DNA of 51,762 nucleotides from Streptococcus oralis subsp. tigurinus AZ_3a (GTDB taxonomy: Bacteria > Bacillota > Bacilli > Lactobacillales > Streptococcaceae): contig AORU01000015.1 of NCBI GenBank assembly GCA_000344275.1, positions 1-51,762 of the forward strand, in the 5' to 3' direction. Shown here piece by piece: positions 24,165-34,413 of the stretch. How positions within the stretch are numbered: the first letter of the stretch is position 1; each line of letters starts with the position of its first letter. The position numbers and the translations under genes were made by a program. The notes under the pieces were generated by a model that was given only the letters and a program-made list of their open reading frames with translations, was not told where the DNA came from and ran no database searches.

Positions 24165-26228
24165 ATGTCTTTTAAAGTGCTATATAGAGGATATCAACAT
24201 ATCCGACTATCATCTTCTTTTTCACTTACCTTGGATATTCAAGACTATCTTCGTTCCTTGGCGAGAGATGAGAAGGGAATTGAGTCTATCCAGTTTTACA
24301 TGGATCAACAGCACTTTACCCTACGTATAAAAGAAGGCTTCTCTGTATTAGACAATGCAGAAGCCTTTTTAAAAAGGATTGATAAAGGGAAAGTTTCTGA
24401 GTTGATGACTCTTCCTGTTCGTGGAGAAGAGAGTGCCTATTCTATCGTTTCAGGTGCAGCGATTAAGCGTGTGCTTTTCCGTAGTCTTGTGCCGTCTCCT
24501 ATTCGCTATATATGGACTTGTTATCAGGCTTTTGGATATGTTAAAGAAGCCTATCAAACACTAGCGCGTAAGGAACTAACGATGGAAGTCTTGGACTGTT
24601 CGGCTATTTTATTGTCTTTGTTTATGAACCAATCCAAGACTGCCAGCAACATCATGTTTATGCTTGATTTGGGGAATCATTTAGATCAGTGGTCCTTGAA
24701 AAAAACTGCAACAGATTTAGAACAGAGTCTTCTTGCAAAAGAGAGCGATGTATTCTTAGTACAGGGCGATACGGTCGTTAGTATCAAGAGTTCCGATGTT
24801 CAAATAGGAGATGTCTTGGTCCTATCTCAAGGAAATGAAATTCTGTTTGATGGACAAGTAGTTTCAGGTTTAGGTATGGTCAACGAAAGTTCCTTGACGG
24901 GAGAGAGTTTTCCAGTTGAAAAAAGAGAGTCTGATTCGGTTTGTGCAAACACAGTCTTGGAGACTGGGGAGCTACGCATTCGTGTAACCGATAATCAGAT
25001 GAACAGCCGTATTTTACAGCTGATTGAGTTGATGAAGAAATCTGAAGAAAACAAGAAAACTAAACAACGCTATTTCATCAAGATGGCGGACAAGGTCGTC
25101 AAATATAATTTCTTGGGGGCTGGTCTGACTTACTTATTAACAGGTTCTTTTTCTAAGGCTATTTCATTCCTATTGGTTGATTTCTCCTGCGCTTTGAAAA
25201 TCTCTACTCCTGTAGCTTATTTGACAGCTATCAAAGAGGGGTTGAACCGTGAAATGGTGATTAAGGATGGAGATGTTCTAGAGAAATATCTGGAAGTTGA
25301 TACTTTCTTGTTTGATAAGACAGGAACAATCACAACTAGCTATCCTATAGTTGAAAAGGTGTTACCTTTTGGGGACTATAGCGAGGAAGATATTCTCAGA
25401 ATCAGTGCCTGTCTTGAGGAACACATTTATCATCCTATTGCTAATGCCATTGTCAAACAAGCCGAGATAGAGGGGATTGAACATGAGGAAATGCATGGGA
25501 AACTCCAATATATCGCAAGTAAGGGAATCAAATCCCATATAGATGGCCAACCAGTTGTTATTGGAAATTATGTCTTGATGCAGGATGAGCAGATTCATAT
25601 TAGTTTGGAACAACATGCTTTGATTGAAGAGTACAAGAATCACTACAATCTCTTATTCTTAGCCTACCAGAATGAATTGATTGGAATGTTCTGCATTCAT
25701 ACTCCTTTGAGAAAAGAAGCAAAAGCAGCCTTGGAGAAACTTAAGGCACAAGGGAAAAAATTGATTCTGGCAACAGGGGACACCTTGGTTAGAACAGAGG
25801 AATTAGTCAAAGATTTGCCCTTTGATCAGGTCTATACAGACTTGAAACCTGATGGGAAATTTGAGTTAGTAGAGGAACTGCAGAAAGCAGGTCACACTAT
25901 TTTGATGGTTGGAGATGGATTGAATGACTCAGCGGCTCTAACCCTATCAGATATCGGTGTGGTGATGAATGAAAGCGCAGATATTTCTAAGCAGATGAGT
26001 GATATCTTATTGTTAGATAATCGCTTGGATTTCTTCCAAGAGTTGGATTCGCTATCATCATCTTTGCAAATACTCATCAAGAAGAATATTCAAGATACCG
26101 TTGTCGTAAATAGTAGTTTGATTGGCTTTGGCTTGTTTAATTGGCTCAGTCCTTCAAATCTCTCTATCTTACATAATCTAACAACCTTGCGCATTGTCTT
26201 GCGTAGTCTGTCTATTAAAAATAGATAG
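24165..26228 (+). CDS. Heavy-metal P1B-type ATPase
   Basis: 687 residues. Order: a degenerate HMA-like N-terminal region (about residues 1-85, no CxxC), membrane helices, the actuator loop with SSLTGESFPVEK, a helix with SCALKISTP (about residues 343-351; the cation site, Ser-Cys-Ala instead of Cys-Pro-Cys), the phosphorylation site FDKTGTITTS, the P1B hallmark HP in EEHIYHPIANAI, the hinge GDGLNDS, and two C-terminal helices. It exports or moves a transition metal; the ion cannot be read, and the motif resembles CtpC-like pumps for which Mn or Zn has been proposed. It is cotranscribed with the small protein at 23885. Confidence 0.88.
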   Translation: MSFKVLYRGYQHIRLSSSFSLTLDIQDYLRSLARDEKGIESIQFYMDQQHFTLRIKEGFSVLDNAEAFLKRIDKGKVSELMTLPVRGEESAYSIVSGAAIKRVLFRSLVPSPIRYIWTCYQAFGYVKEAYQTLARKELTMEVLDCSAILLSLFMNQSKTASNIMFMLDLGNHLDQWSLKKTATDLEQSLLAKESDVFLVQGDTVVSIKSSDVQIGDVLVLSQGNEILFDGQVVSGLGMVNESSLTGESFPVEKRESDSVCANTVLETGELRIRVTDNQMNSRILQLIELMKKSEENKKTKQRYFIKMADKVVKYNFLGAGLTYLLTGSFSKAISFLLVDFSCALKISTPVAYLTAIKEGLNREMVIKDGDVLEKYLEVDTFLFDKTGTITTSYPIVEKVLPFGDYSEEDILRISACLEEHIYHPIANAIVKQAEIEGIEHEEMHGKLQYIASKGIKSHIDGQPVVIGNYVLMQDEQIHISLEQHALIEEYKNHYNLLFLAYQNELIGMFCIHTPLRKEAKAALEKLKAQGKKLILATGDTLVRTEELVKDLPFDQVYTDLKPDGKFELVEELQKAGHTILMVGDGLNDSAALTLSDIGVVMNESADISKQMSDILLLDNRLDFFQELDSLSSSLQILIKKNIQDTVVVNSSLIGFGLFNWLSPSNLSILHNLTTLRIVLRSLSIKNR

Positions 26229-26248
26229 ATGAGAGTTATTAACAGCAA

Positions 26249-26286
26249 AAAGGAGTTACCTTTCTCGAGGTTAACTCCTTTGTTTA
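26249..26286. terminator. Bidirectional terminator between the P-type ATPase and tyrS
   Basis: AAAGGAGTTACC and AGGTTAACTCCTTT form a stem of about 13 bp with one bulge. T-rich tracts follow on both strands; the genes converge here. Confidence 0.88.
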
Positions 26287-26305
26287 TAGATAAATGTTGA
26301 ACAGT

Positions 26306-27562
26306 TTAGTAAGTCAATACAAAGTATTTTTTCTTACCGCGGCGGATAACAGTTAGTTCATTTTCTAACTTATCTGCGTCACTCAAGACATAGTCAAGGT
26401 CTTGGACGCGATCGCCGTTGACGTAAATAGCTCCGTTTTGGACGTCTTCACGGGCTTGACGTTTTGAATTAACCACACCAGAAGATACGAGGAGTTCTAC
26501 GATGTTGTGATTTTCGTCTGCCTGTACTTGGTAGTTTGGCACTCCACGAAGTCCTTGTTTGAGTTCTTTGACAGAAAGGTTTTTGATATTTCCTGCAAAG
26601 AGTTGCTCGGTGATGTTGAGGGCTTCTTTGTATGCTTCTTCTCCGTGAACAAGTGTTACAACTTCACGAGCCAAGACTTTTTGAGCCAAACGTTCATGAG
26701 GAGCAGTCTCAAACTGCTTGCGGATGTCTTCAATCTCATCTAGTGACAAGAAAGTAAAGATTTTCAAGAAGCGAACAGCGTCAGCGTCCATGACATTCAT
26801 CCAGAATTGGTACATTTCGTATGGAGAAGTCTTTTCAGGGTTGAGCCAAACAGCGTTTCCTTCTGATTTACCAAATTTCTTACCAGTTGCATCTGTAATG
26901 AGTGGCACTGTGATAACGTGGCCAGTCTTGTCAGCCTTCCGACGAAGCAATTCGGTACCAGCTGTCATATTTCCCCACTGGTCAGAACCACCGATTTGTA
27001 GCGTTACGTTGTGCTCTTGGTTAAGGACGTAGAAGTCATATCCTTGCATGATTTGGTAAGCGAACTCAGTGTAAGAAATCCCTGTTTCAATCCGTTTCTT
27101 CACAGACTCCTTGCTCATCATGTAGTTGACAGTGAAGTATTTTCCGACATCACGGAGAAAGTCAATGAAGCTGATGCTGCCAAACCAGTCGTAGTTGTTG
27201 ACCATGACAGCTTTATTTTCCCCATTTTCAAAGTCAAGAAAACGAGAAAGTTGTCCTTGGATAGACTTGACCCAGCCCTCTACTGTGTCTTTTGTTTGGA
27301 GACTACGCTCAGCATCTTTGAAGGACGGATCTCCGATGAGACCTGTAGCACCGCCAACGAGCGCATAAGGTTTGTGACCTGCTAGCTGCAAGCGACGACT
27401 TGTCAAGATTGCGACAAGGTGGCCTAGGTGAAGGCTGTCAGCAGTTGGATCGTAGCCAGTATAATAAGAAACTTGACCTTCTTCTAGGGCTTTACGCAAA
27501 GCTTCTTCATCAGTCGTTTGAAAAATCAAACCACGCTCTTTTAGCTCATCAAAAATGTGCAT
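26306..27562 (-). CDS. tyrS: Tyrosyl-tRNA synthetase
   Basis: 418 residues, normal for bacterial TyrRS. It charges tRNA-Tyr. The class I signature is HLGH (in [11 protein letters not shown], about residues 45-48), [12 protein letters not shown] binds tyrosine, KFGKSEGNA is the KMSKS equivalent, and the C-terminal 80 residues form an S4 RNA-binding domain ([19 protein letters not shown]). ATG at 27560-27562 follows AAAGGAG. Only 140 bases separate it from divergent pbp1b, so there is no room for a T-box leader, unlike tyrS of many Bacillales. Confidence 0.96.
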   Translation of the reverse strand: MHIFDELKERGLIFQTTDEEALRKALEEGQVSYYTGYDPTADSLHLGHLVAILTSRRLQLAGHKPYALVGGATGLIGDPSFKDAERSLQTKDTVEGWVKSIQGQLSRFLDFENGENKAVMVNNYDWFGSISFIDFLRDVGKYFTVNYMMSKESVKKRIETGISYTEFAYQIMQGYDFYVLNQEHNVTLQIGGSDQWGNMTAGTELLRRKADKTGHVITVPLITDATGKKFGKSEGNAVWLNPEKTSPYEMYQFWMNVMDADAVRFLKIFTFLSLDEIEDIRKQFETAPHERLAQKVLAREVVTLVHGEEAYKEALNITEQLFAGNIKNLSVKELKQGLRGVPNYQVQADENHNIVELLVSSGVVNSKRQAREDVQNGAIYVNGDRVQDLDYVLSDADKLENELTVIRRGKKKYFVLTY

Positions 27563-27674
27563 GTGTCTTTTCTCCTTTATAAAATATTGTTTCTACCTAT
27601 TGTATCACAAACTCGGACAATAGCCTAGTAGAATAGGGAAGAAAGTGGCTATTTTATTGAAAGTTTCCCTTTTA

Positions 27675-27683
27675 TGGTATAAT
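27675..27683 (+). promoter_or_regulatory. Extended -10 promoter of pbp1b
   Basis: TGG followed by TATAAT at 27678-27683, 19 bases before the start codon. Confidence 0.65.
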
Positions 27684-27702
27684 AGAGAAAGCGAGGACAT
27701 TC

Positions 27703-30183
27703 ATGAAAGAAAGAATTAATGAATTAAAAACAAAAATGCTGCATTTTTTCCAGCAGCTAACTGCTAAATGGAAACAAAGACAAGCAGATAAGAAAAACGG
27801 TAAAAAGGAGACCTCTTCTGACAAAGTTAGAAAGGCAGGTTCTAATTTTGCTAAGGTTTTGAGTGGGTTTAAAATAGTCTTTAACACTCTCTTTATCCTA
27901 GGTTTTATCGGTGGACTGTTTGGTGCTGGGGTGGCTATGGGTTATGGAGTTGCCCTATTTGACAAGGCCCAAGTCCCTCAAGTAGAAGAGTTGGTTAAGC
28001 GAGTGAAGGATATTGCCTCTATCTCAGAAATCACTTATTCTGACGGCAGTACCATTGCCTCGATCGAGGGCGATTTGTTGCGCACTTCAGTCGCTTCTGA
28101 TGCTATTTCGGATAATCTTAAAAAGGCTATCATTGCGACAGAGGACGAGAATTTCAACGAGCACAAGGGAGTTGTGCCTAAGGCCGTTATTCGTGCGACC
28201 TTGGGAACCTTTGTCGGTCTAGGCTCGTCTAGTGGTGGTTCGACCTTGACTCAGCAGGTTATCAAGCAGCAAGTGGTGGGGGATGCTCCCACTCTAGCTC
28301 GTAAGGCCAAAGAAATCATTGATGCTCTAGCTTTAGAGCGGGCTATGGGCAAGGATGAGATTTTAACAACCTACCTCAACATAGCTCCGTTTGGTCGCAA
28401 TCACAAAGGTCAGAATATTGCAGGTGCCCAGCAGGCTGCAGAAGGGATCTTTGGGGTTAAGGCTTCGGATCTAACGGTCCCTCAAGCAGCCTTTATCGCA
28501 GGATTGCCACAGAGTCCAATTAGTTATTCTCCTTATGAATCTGATGGTAGCATGAAGAGTGATGAGGACATGGCTTTGGGAATTAAGCGTGCCAAGGATG
28601 TTCTCTATAATATGTACCGGACAGGGGCTCTAAGTCAGGAAGATTACGATAAGTACAAAGATTATGATTTTAAGAAAGACTTCTTACCATCTGGTAGTGT
28701 CAGTGGTACTTCGCGTGACTATCTCTACTTTGCAACCTTGGCAGAAGCTACTGATCGGATGTATGACTATCTGATTCAGAGAGATAATGTTTCTGTACAA
28801 GAGCAAAAGAATGAATCCATCCAGAAAGCTTATCGTGATTTAGCGACTAAGGAAATTGAAAATGGTGGCTATAAGATTACGACAACTATAAATAAAAATG
28901 TTCATGCTGCGATGCAAAATGCGGTTGCTACCTACGGCTATCTGCTAGATGATTCGACAGGACAGCCTGAGGTGGGGAATGTCCTCATGGACAACCAAAC
29001 AGGAGCTATTCTTGGATTTGTCGGTGGTCGCAATTATCAAAAAAATCAGAATAACCACGCTATCGACACAAAACGTTCTCCTGCTTCGACTACTAAGCCG
29101 ATATTGGCTTACAGTATTGCCATCGACCAAGGTCTGATGGGAAGTACAAGTATCTTATCAAACTATCCGACCAACTTTTCAAACGGTAATCCTATCATGT
29201 ATGTCAATAGTCCTGGTACAGGGATGATGACGTTAGGGGAGGCCCTTAACTACTCATGGAATATCCCAGCCTACTGGACTTATCGTACACTTCGAGAGAA
29301 GGGTGTTGATGTCAAAGGCTATATGGAAAAAATGGGTTACGAAATCCCAGAATATGGTATTGAGAGTTTACCGATGGGCGGAGGAATTGACGTTACAGTT
29401 GCTCAGCATACTAACGGATATCAGACTTTGGCCAACAACGGAGTTTACCATAAGAAACATATGATTGCGAAGATCGAGTCAACAGATGGTCGAGTGGTTT
29501 ATGAACATAAAGATAAACCTGTCCAAGTTTACTCAAAAGCGACAGCGACCATTATGCAAAGTTTGCTTCGCGATGTTATTTCATCTCGGATTACCTCAAG
29601 TTTCCAAACAGACTTGGCTACCATCAATCCAAGCCTCGCTAGCGCCGACTGGATTGGAAAAACTGGTACAACCAATGAAGATGAAAACATGTGGCTTATG
29701 CTTTCTACGCCTCGCTTGACCTTAGGTGGATGGCTAGGTCACGATGACAACCGACCACTAGCCAAAGGAGCAGGCCACTACCGCAATGCCAACTATATGG
29801 CCCACTTGGTTAATGCCATTCAACAAGCAAAACCTGGCATTTGGGGGAATGAGCGCTTTAATCTTGACTCAAGTGTGACCAAGTCACAAGTTCTCAAGTC
29901 GACAGGGGAGAAACCGGGCAAGGTTTCAATTAATGGCAAAGAAGTCAACGTTTCCGGTTCTACCGTAACAAGTTACTGGGCTACTAAAGAAGGGGCACCA
30001 GTAACCACCTACCGCTTTGCTATTGGAGGAAGCGATGCAGATTATCAGAATGCTTGGAAGAATATTCTAGGAAGCATCCCTGCAGTAACTCCTCCAAGCT
30101 CAAGTAGCAGTTCGGGAACAACAAGTTCGAGTGGAAATACTCAGAGTGGTTTTACAGGACGTTCACGTCTGTTTAATCGCTAA
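27703..30183 (+). CDS. pbp1b: Class A penicillin-binding protein 1B
   Basis: 826 residues. A highly charged cytoplasmic N-terminus, one membrane anchor (about residues 55-85), a GT51 glycosyltransferase domain with [14 protein letters not shown] (catalytic Glu, near residue 148) and [13 protein letters not shown], then a transpeptidase domain with the SxxK motif [15 protein letters not shown] (SxN) and [10 protein letters not shown] (KTG). A serine-rich tail ([13 protein letters not shown]) closes it. It makes and cross-links peptidoglycan strands. The start follows GCGAGGAC and the extended -10 promoter; length fits pneumococcal PBP1b. Confidence 0.95.
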   Translation: MKERINELKTKMLHFFQQLTAKWKQRQADKKNGKKETSSDKVRKAGSNFAKVLSGFKIVFNTLFILGFIGGLFGAGVAMGYGVALFDKAQVPQVEELVKRVKDIASISEITYSDGSTIASIEGDLLRTSVASDAISDNLKKAIIATEDENFNEHKGVVPKAVIRATLGTFVGLGSSSGGSTLTQQVIKQQVVGDAPTLARKAKEIIDALALERAMGKDEILTTYLNIAPFGRNHKGQNIAGAQQAAEGIFGVKASDLTVPQAAFIAGLPQSPISYSPYESDGSMKSDEDMALGIKRAKDVLYNMYRTGALSQEDYDKYKDYDFKKDFLPSGSVSGTSRDYLYFATLAEATDRMYDYLIQRDNVSVQEQKNESIQKAYRDLATKEIENGGYKITTTINKNVHAAMQNAVATYGYLLDDSTGQPEVGNVLMDNQTGAILGFVGGRNYQKNQNNHAIDTKRSPASTTKPILAYSIAIDQGLMGSTSILSNYPTNFSNGNPIMYVNSPGTGMMTLGEALNYSWNIPAYWTYRTLREKGVDVKGYMEKMGYEIPEYGIESLPMGGGIDVTVAQHTNGYQTLANNGVYHKKHMIAKIESTDGRVVYEHKDKPVQVYSKATATIMQSLLRDVISSRITSSFQTDLATINPSLASADWIGKTGTTNEDENMWLMLSTPRLTLGGWLGHDDNRPLAKGAGHYRNANYMAHLVNAIQQAKPGIWGNERFNLDSSVTKSQVLKSTGEKPGKVSINGKEVNVSGSTVTSYWATKEGAPVTTYRFAIGGSDADYQNAWKNILGSIPAVTPPSSSSSSGTTSSSGNTQSGFTGRSRLFNR

Positions 30184-30189
30184 GATAGA

Positions 30190-30234
30190 GTAGCAGCAAG
30201 GTTAGTAATTTCTCCTTGTTGCTACTTTTTTCTT
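30190..30234 (+). terminator. Terminator of pbp1b
   Basis: GTAGCAGCAAGG and CCTTGTTGCTAC form a 12-bp stem (one G-U) followed by TTTTTTCTTT. Confidence 0.92.
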
Positions 30235-30245
30235 TGTTAGTTTCG

Positions 30246-30254
30246 TGTTACAAT
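30246..30254 (+). promoter_or_regulatory. Extended -10 promoter next to the EamA gene start
   Basis: TGT followed by TACAAT at 30249-30254; the expected transcript start, about 7 bases on, falls on the ATG at 30261. Confidence 0.45.
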
Positions 30255-30260
30255 AGGAGT

Positions 30261-31172
30261 ATGAATCATTATCAGAAAAAGATTGTTAAGGGAACACTAT
30301 ACTCGCTACTCTCAGGCCTAATCTGGGGGATCTGTGGGATTTTAGGAGAGTATTTTTTCACTCATTATCCAGTGTCTTCTGGATGGATTACTTCTATGCG
30401 TTTACTAGTGGCGGGGAGTTTGGTTTTAGGCTTATCGGCCTTTCAGTTGCGCACTCGATTATTGGACATCTGGCGTGATAAGAAAAATTATCTACCTTTT
30501 TTAGCCTATGCTATTCTAGGTATTTTTTCTGTGCAGTTTTTCTTTTATCTCTGCGTTGAGTATTCCAATGCGACGACGGCAACCATTTTGCAATTTATCA
30601 GCCCAGTTTTTATCCTGTTTTACAATCGAATCATCTACCAGAAGAAGGCTTCGATTACAGCTGTTTTCTATGTTTTGATTGCCATGCTAGGTGTTTTTTT
30701 GATGGCTACAAAAGGGGACTTGTCCCAGTTGTCCATGACACCTTTGGCTCTAGTAACAGGTTTGCTCAGTGCAGTAGGGGTCATGTTTAATGTTATCCTT
30801 CCCCAGCGTTTTGCACGGCGCTACGGATTTGTTCCGACTGTTGGTTGGGGGATGATTCTGGCAGGACTCTTTAGTAATTTCCTTTACCCTATTTATCAGA
30901 TAAGTTTTCAAGTGGATCTGGTAAGTGTGCTGATTTGTCTGACGATTGCCGTGTTTGGGACTGCTTTTGCCTTCTTCCTATCTATGAAGGCCGTGTCCCT
31001 TGTTTCCCCGCTGGTTGTATCGGTGGTGAGTGCTAGCGAACCGCTTTCTTCCGCTTTATTAAGTGTTCTTTTTCTAGGATTGGTCATGGATGGTTTTTTG
31101 GCTTTAGCTATGGTGTTGATTATCGTTCCGATGATTTTCTTATCTGTAGAAGAAGCAAAACAAGCCAAGTAA
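30261..31172 (+). CDS. EamA/DMT-family transporter
   Basis: 303 residues from the ATG at 30261 (MNHYQKKIVKGTLYSLLSGL). Ten hydrophobic segments in two EamA repeats; the first repeat contains SGLIWGICGILGEYFF and CVEYSNATTATILQFISPVF, the second ends SLVSPLVVSVVSASEPLSSA. Members export or import small metabolites; the substrate is unknown. An upstream in-frame ATG at 30216 lies inside the pbp1b terminator and is rejected. AGGAG ends only 1 base before ATG, too close for a usual ribosome site, and the promoter suggests a leaderless message. Confidence 0.85.
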   Translation: MNHYQKKIVKGTLYSLLSGLIWGICGILGEYFFTHYPVSSGWITSMRLLVAGSLVLGLSAFQLRTRLLDIWRDKKNYLPFLAYAILGIFSVQFFFYLCVEYSNATTATILQFISPVFILFYNRIIYQKKASITAVFYVLIAMLGVFLMATKGDLSQLSMTPLALVTGLLSAVGVMFNVILPQRFARRYGFVPTVGWGMILAGLFSNFLYPIYQISFQVDLVSVLICLTIAVFGTAFAFFLSMKAVSLVSPLVVSVVSASEPLSSALLSVLFLGLVMDGFLALAMVLIIVPMIFLSVEEAKQAK

Positions 31173-31192
31173 AGATGCTTATTTGATAGTTG

Positions 31193-31217
31193 AGGCTTCA
31201 AATTTGAAGCCTTTTTT
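31193..31217 (+). terminator. Terminator of the EamA gene
   Basis: GGCTTCAAATTTGAAGCC (31194-31211) is a self-complementary hairpin followed by TTTTTT. The sequence just after it (TGG TAGAAT) may be the promoter of dapH. Confidence 0.85.
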
Positions 31218-31256
31218 GGTAGAATAGGTATCATTATAACGAATCAGGAGGCGCCT

Positions 31257-31955
31257 ATGACTGCTACAAAAATGAACGCTCAAGAAATTATCCAATTTAT
31301 CGCCAATGCGGAAAAGAAAACCAGTGTCAAAGTAACTTTTGAAGGGCAACTCGCAACTGCTGTGCCTAGTTCTGTTGTCAAACTAGGAAATGTTTTATTC
31401 GGAGACTGGAAGGACGTCGCTCCGCTTCTTGAAGGTTTGGTAGAAAATCAAGACTATGTTGTTGAGCAAGATGCTCGTAATTCTGCAGTTCCTTTACTAG
31501 ATAAACGTGATATCAACGCACGTATCGAGCCAGGTGCTATTATCCGTGACCAGGTGGAAATTGGTGACAATGCTGTTATCATGATGGGAGCTGTTATCAA
31601 TATCGGTGCTGAAATCGGTGCAGGAACCATGATTGACATGGGTGCCATCCTTGGTGGTCGTGCTATCGTTGGAAAAAACAGTCACGTTGGTGCAGGTGCA
31701 GTTTTGGCGGGGGTGATTGAGCCAGCTAGCGCAGATCCAGTCCGTGTCGGAGACAATGTTCTTATCGGTGCCAATGCAGTGGTTATCGAAGGGGTCCAAA
31801 TCGGTAGTGGTTCAGTTGTCGCAGCAGGAGCTATTGTTACCCAAGATGTTCCAGAAAACGTTGTTGTAGCAGGCGTTCCGGCTCGTATCATCAAAGAAAT
31901 TGATGCCCAAACCCAACAAAAAACAGCGCTTGAGGATGCGCTTCGTACCTTGTAA
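31257..31955 (+). CDS. dapH: 2,3,4,5-tetrahydrodipicolinate N-acetyltransferase
   Basis: 232 residues. An N-terminal small domain (about residues 1-85) precedes a left-handed beta-helix built from hexapeptide repeats ([40 protein letters not shown]). It is often annotated dapD in streptococci, but the length and sequence are those of the acetyl-CoA-using DapH. It acetylates tetrahydrodipicolinate in the diaminopimelate route to lysine and the peptidoglycan stem peptide. ATG at 31257 follows AGGAGG. The deacetylase of the same pathway follows after a hairpin. Confidence 0.92.
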   Translation: MTATKMNAQEIIQFIANAEKKTSVKVTFEGQLATAVPSSVVKLGNVLFGDWKDVAPLLEGLVENQDYVVEQDARNSAVPLLDKRDINARIEPGAIIRDQVEIGDNAVIMMGAVINIGAEIGAGTMIDMGAILGGRAIVGKNSHVGAGAVLAGVIEPASADPVRVGDNVLIGANAVVIEGVQIGSGSVVAAGAIVTQDVPENVVVAGVPARIIKEIDAQTQQKTALEDALRTL

Positions 31956-31968
31956 TTGTAAAAGTAAA

Positions 31969-32004
31969 AAAGAGGCGGAACCCTTTTTCCAGCCTCTTTC
32001 TTCT
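31969..32004 (+). terminator. Hairpin terminator between dapH and the deacetylase gene
   Basis: AAAGAGGC (31969-31976) and GCCTCTTT (31992-31999) form an 8-bp stem with a 15-base loop, then CTTCT. It sits inside an apparent operon, so it may act as a partial terminator. Confidence 0.65.
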
Positions 32005-32024
32005 ATCAAAAGGAGGATCGATAG

Positions 32025-33155
32025 ATGTTAGATTTGATTCAGACTAGACGAGATTTACACCAGATTCCAGAGATTGGCTTGGAAGAGTTCAAGACACAGG
32101 CTTATTTGCTGGATGTGATTGAAAAATTGACTACGGGCAAGGATTTTGTTCAAATTCGTACTTGGCGAACAGGGATTTTGGTCTACCTGCAGGGAAGTCA
32201 GCCGGAACGAACCATTGGTTGGCGAACAGACATTGATGGCCTGCCTATCGTCGAACAAACAGGACTGCCTTTCGCCTCTCAACACCAAGGTCGCATGCAT
32301 GCCTGTGGCCATGATTTTCATATGACCATTGCCTTGGGCTGTCTCGAACGCGCCCTGGAGGAACAACCCAAGAATAATCTGCTTTTCCTATTTCAGCCTG
32401 CTGAAGAAAATGAAGCTGGTGGTATGCTCATGTATGAGAACGGTGCTTTTGGGGGCTGGTTGCCAGACCAATTTTATGGCCTCCATGTTCGTCCGGATCT
32501 GAAGGTTGGCCAGATTGCGACCAATACCCATACGCTCTTTGCAGGGACTTGCGAGGTGAAGATTCGATTCAAAGGAAAAGGGGGGCATGCAGCTTTTCCG
32601 CATGAAGCCAATGACGCCTTGGTGGCTGCTAGTTACTTTGTAACCCAGGTGCAGTCAGTTGTCAGCCGCAATGTCAATCCAATCGAGGGAGCGGTGGTGA
32701 CCTTTGGTGTTTTCCAAGCTGGAACAACCAACAATGTCATTACAGACACAGCATTTTTACACGGAACCATTCGCGCCTTGACTCAGGACATGAGCCTCTT
32801 GGTACAAAAAAGAGTCAAGACAGTCGCAGAAGGTGTTGCAGCAGCCTTTGATATGGAAGTCGAAGTAGAACTCAAGCAAGGAGGCTACCTACCTGTGGAG
32901 AACAATCCAGCCTTGGCGCGTGAACTGATGGACTTTTTTGAAGAGAAAGACGGAATCGAGTTGATTGATATCGAGCCTGCTATGACTGGTGAGGACTTTG
33001 GTTATCTCCTTTCGAAGGTAGATGGCGTTATGTTCTGGCTAGGTATCGATAGTCCCTACGCCCTTCATCACCCTCAGATGAGTCCTAAGGAAGAAGCTAT
33101 AGCCATTGGGGTAGATGCAGTCTCTAGTTTCTTGAAAAAGAAGGCAGCAGAGTAG
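32025..33155 (+). CDS. N-acetyldiaminopimelate deacetylase (M20 family)
   Basis: 376 residues of the M20D metallopeptidase type. Metal-binding motifs: [15 protein letters not shown] (about residues 87-101) and [12 protein letters not shown] (catalytic Glu, about 125), with a dimerisation domain from residue 175 ([15 protein letters not shown]) and the final His in [14 protein letters not shown]. It removes the acetyl group from N-acetyl-LL-diaminopimelate, the step that pairs with DapH upstream. ATG at 32025 follows AAGGAGG. The next gene starts 11 bases after its stop. Confidence 0.9.
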   Translation: MLDLIQTRRDLHQIPEIGLEEFKTQAYLLDVIEKLTTGKDFVQIRTWRTGILVYLQGSQPERTIGWRTDIDGLPIVEQTGLPFASQHQGRMHACGHDFHMTIALGCLERALEEQPKNNLLFLFQPAEENEAGGMLMYENGAFGGWLPDQFYGLHVRPDLKVGQIATNTHTLFAGTCEVKIRFKGKGGHAAFPHEANDALVAASYFVTQVQSVVSRNVNPIEGAVVTFGVFQAGTTNNVITDTAFLHGTIRALTQDMSLLVQKRVKTVAEGVAAAFDMEVEVELKQGGYLPVENNPALARELMDFFEEKDGIELIDIEPAMTGEDFGYLLSKVDGVMFWLGIDSPYALHHPQMSPKEEAIAIGVDAVSSFLKKKAAE

Positions 33156-33166
33156 AGGAATTGTCT

Positions 33167-33706
33167 ATGAAAGCAGAACTACGCAAGAAAATTTTGCAAG
33201 AAATGAAGGCTCTATCTCAGGAGCAAAAACAGGCTATGGATCGAGCTTTAACCGAGCGTTTCTTGCAACATCCCTTTTACCAAGAAGCTAAGGTCATCGC
33301 AACCTATCTCTCCTTTCCTCATGAATTTCAAACGCAAGAACTGATCGAGCAGGCGCTGAAGGATGGCAAGAAGGTCCTTATACCCAAAACTTATCCCAAG
33401 GGACGCATGGAATTTGTGGTATATGATCCGAAGCAGTTGGCAAAAACTTCCTTTGGTTTACTGGAACCGCAAGGAGACTTGGAAGTGGTGGATTCGTCTC
33501 AGATTGATTTAATTCATGTTCCGGGTTTGGCTTTTACAACAGAGGGCTATCGGATCGGATATGGTGGCGGATATTATGACCGCTATCTGGAACATTTTGC
33601 TGGGCATACCATGAGTACAATCTATCCTTGTCAAGTTCAGGAGTTTAACTTTGAAGACCATGATATTCCCGTCCAGGAGGTGCTAATAGATGAAGGAAAT
33701 CTTTGA
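33167..33706 (+). CDS. 5-formyltetrahydrofolate cyclo-ligase
   Basis: 179 residues. It converts 5-formyl-THF to 5,10-methenyl-THF with ATP. Family motifs: the basic N-terminus KAELRKKILQEM, VLIPKTYPKGRMEF, and the C-terminal GYRIGYGGGYYDRYL, which contains the glycine-rich phosphate-binding loop. The ATG at 33167 is preferred to an in-frame TTG 6 bases earlier because it stands 7 bases after AGAGGA, whereas the TTG is too close. It overlaps the rhomboid gene by 17 bases. Confidence 0.92.
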   Translation: MKAELRKKILQEMKALSQEQKQAMDRALTERFLQHPFYQEAKVIATYLSFPHEFQTQELIEQALKDGKKVLIPKTYPKGRMEFVVYDPKQLAKTSFGLLEPQGDLEVVDSSQIDLIHVPGLAFTTEGYRIGYGGGYYDRYLEHFAGHTMSTIYPCQVQEFNFEDHDIPVQEVLIDEGNL

Positions 33707-34370
33707 TAAACGTTATCCTGTGACTAGCTTCTTCCTCCTAGTGACGGCTTTGGTATTTCTACTGATGCTGATTACTACGGGTATCAACTTTGATCAAGCC
33801 AAAACTCTGTTTCAGTTTGGAGCTATGTATGGACCGATCATTCGCCTGTTCCCAGAGCAGATTTGGCGCCTATTTTCGGCTATATTTGTGCATATTGGAT
33901 GGGAGCATTTCATTGTCAATATGATTTCACTCTACTTTCTTGGACAACAGGTGGAGGAGATTTTCGGCTCTAAGCAGTTCTTCTTTCTCTATCTTTTATC
34001 TGGAATGATGGGTAATCTCTTTGTGTTTGCATTTACACCGAAAGTTGTCGCTGCTGGGGCATCCACTTCTCTCTATGGATTATTTGCTGCGATTATCGTT
34101 TTGCGCTATGCGACTCGCAGCCCCTATATCCAGCAGTTAGGGCAATCCTACCTGACGCTTTTCGTGATCAATATCATTGGAAGTATTCTGATTCCAGGAA
34201 TCAGCCTAGCAGGGCATATTGGTGGCGCAGTAGGCGGTGCCTTTCTAGCAGTCATCTTCCCAGTTAAATGGGAGAGAAAGATGTATAGTACCAGCCAGCG
34301 AATCGGGGCAACCGTACTTTTTATCGCACTAGCCGTTTTCCTTTGCTATAAGGGAATGGGCCATATGTAG
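33690..34370 (+). CDS. Rhomboid-family intramembrane serine protease
   Basis: 226 residues with six or seven membrane segments. The sequence WEHFIVNMISLYFLG matches the conserved His-Asn region of helix 2, AAGASTSLYGLFAAI carries the catalytic serine (usual form GxSG; here GAST), and ISLAGHIGGAVGGAFLA carries the catalytic histidine. It cleaves membrane proteins; the target is unknown, though streptococcal relatives are linked to competence- or fratricide-related proteins. It overlaps the folate gene by 17 bases, with a ribosome site (AGGAGG) inside that gene. In the pneumococcal map this gene lies next to galU; here the CRISPR locus separates them. Confidence 0.88.
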   Translation: MKEIFDKRYPVTSFFLLVTALVFLLMLITTGINFDQAKTLFQFGAMYGPIIRLFPEQIWRLFSAIFVHIGWEHFIVNMISLYFLGQQVEEIFGSKQFFFLYLLSGMMGNLFVFAFTPKVVAAGASTSLYGLFAAIIVLRYATRSPYIQQLGQSYLTLFVINIIGSILIPGISLAGHIGGAVGGAFLAVIFPVKWERKMYSTSQRIGATVLFIALAVFLCYKGMGHM

Positions 34371-34379
34371 GGGGATAGT

Positions 34380-34413
34380 TAAAAAGCTACTCAAAAAATG
34401 AGTAGCTTTTTTT
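34380..34413. terminator. Bidirectional terminator between the rhomboid gene and the CRISPR array
   Basis: AAAAAGCTACTC and GAGTAGCTTTTT pair perfectly over 12 bp around a short A-rich loop. Its T run on the plus strand merges with the first bases of the last CRISPR repeat. On the minus strand it ends the array transcript. Confidence 0.9.

Noticed and set aside
33161..33166. TTG start for the 5-formyltetrahydrofolate cyclo-ligase
   Set aside because: The ribosome site would be only about 1 base from the TTG; the ATG at 33167 is well spaced.
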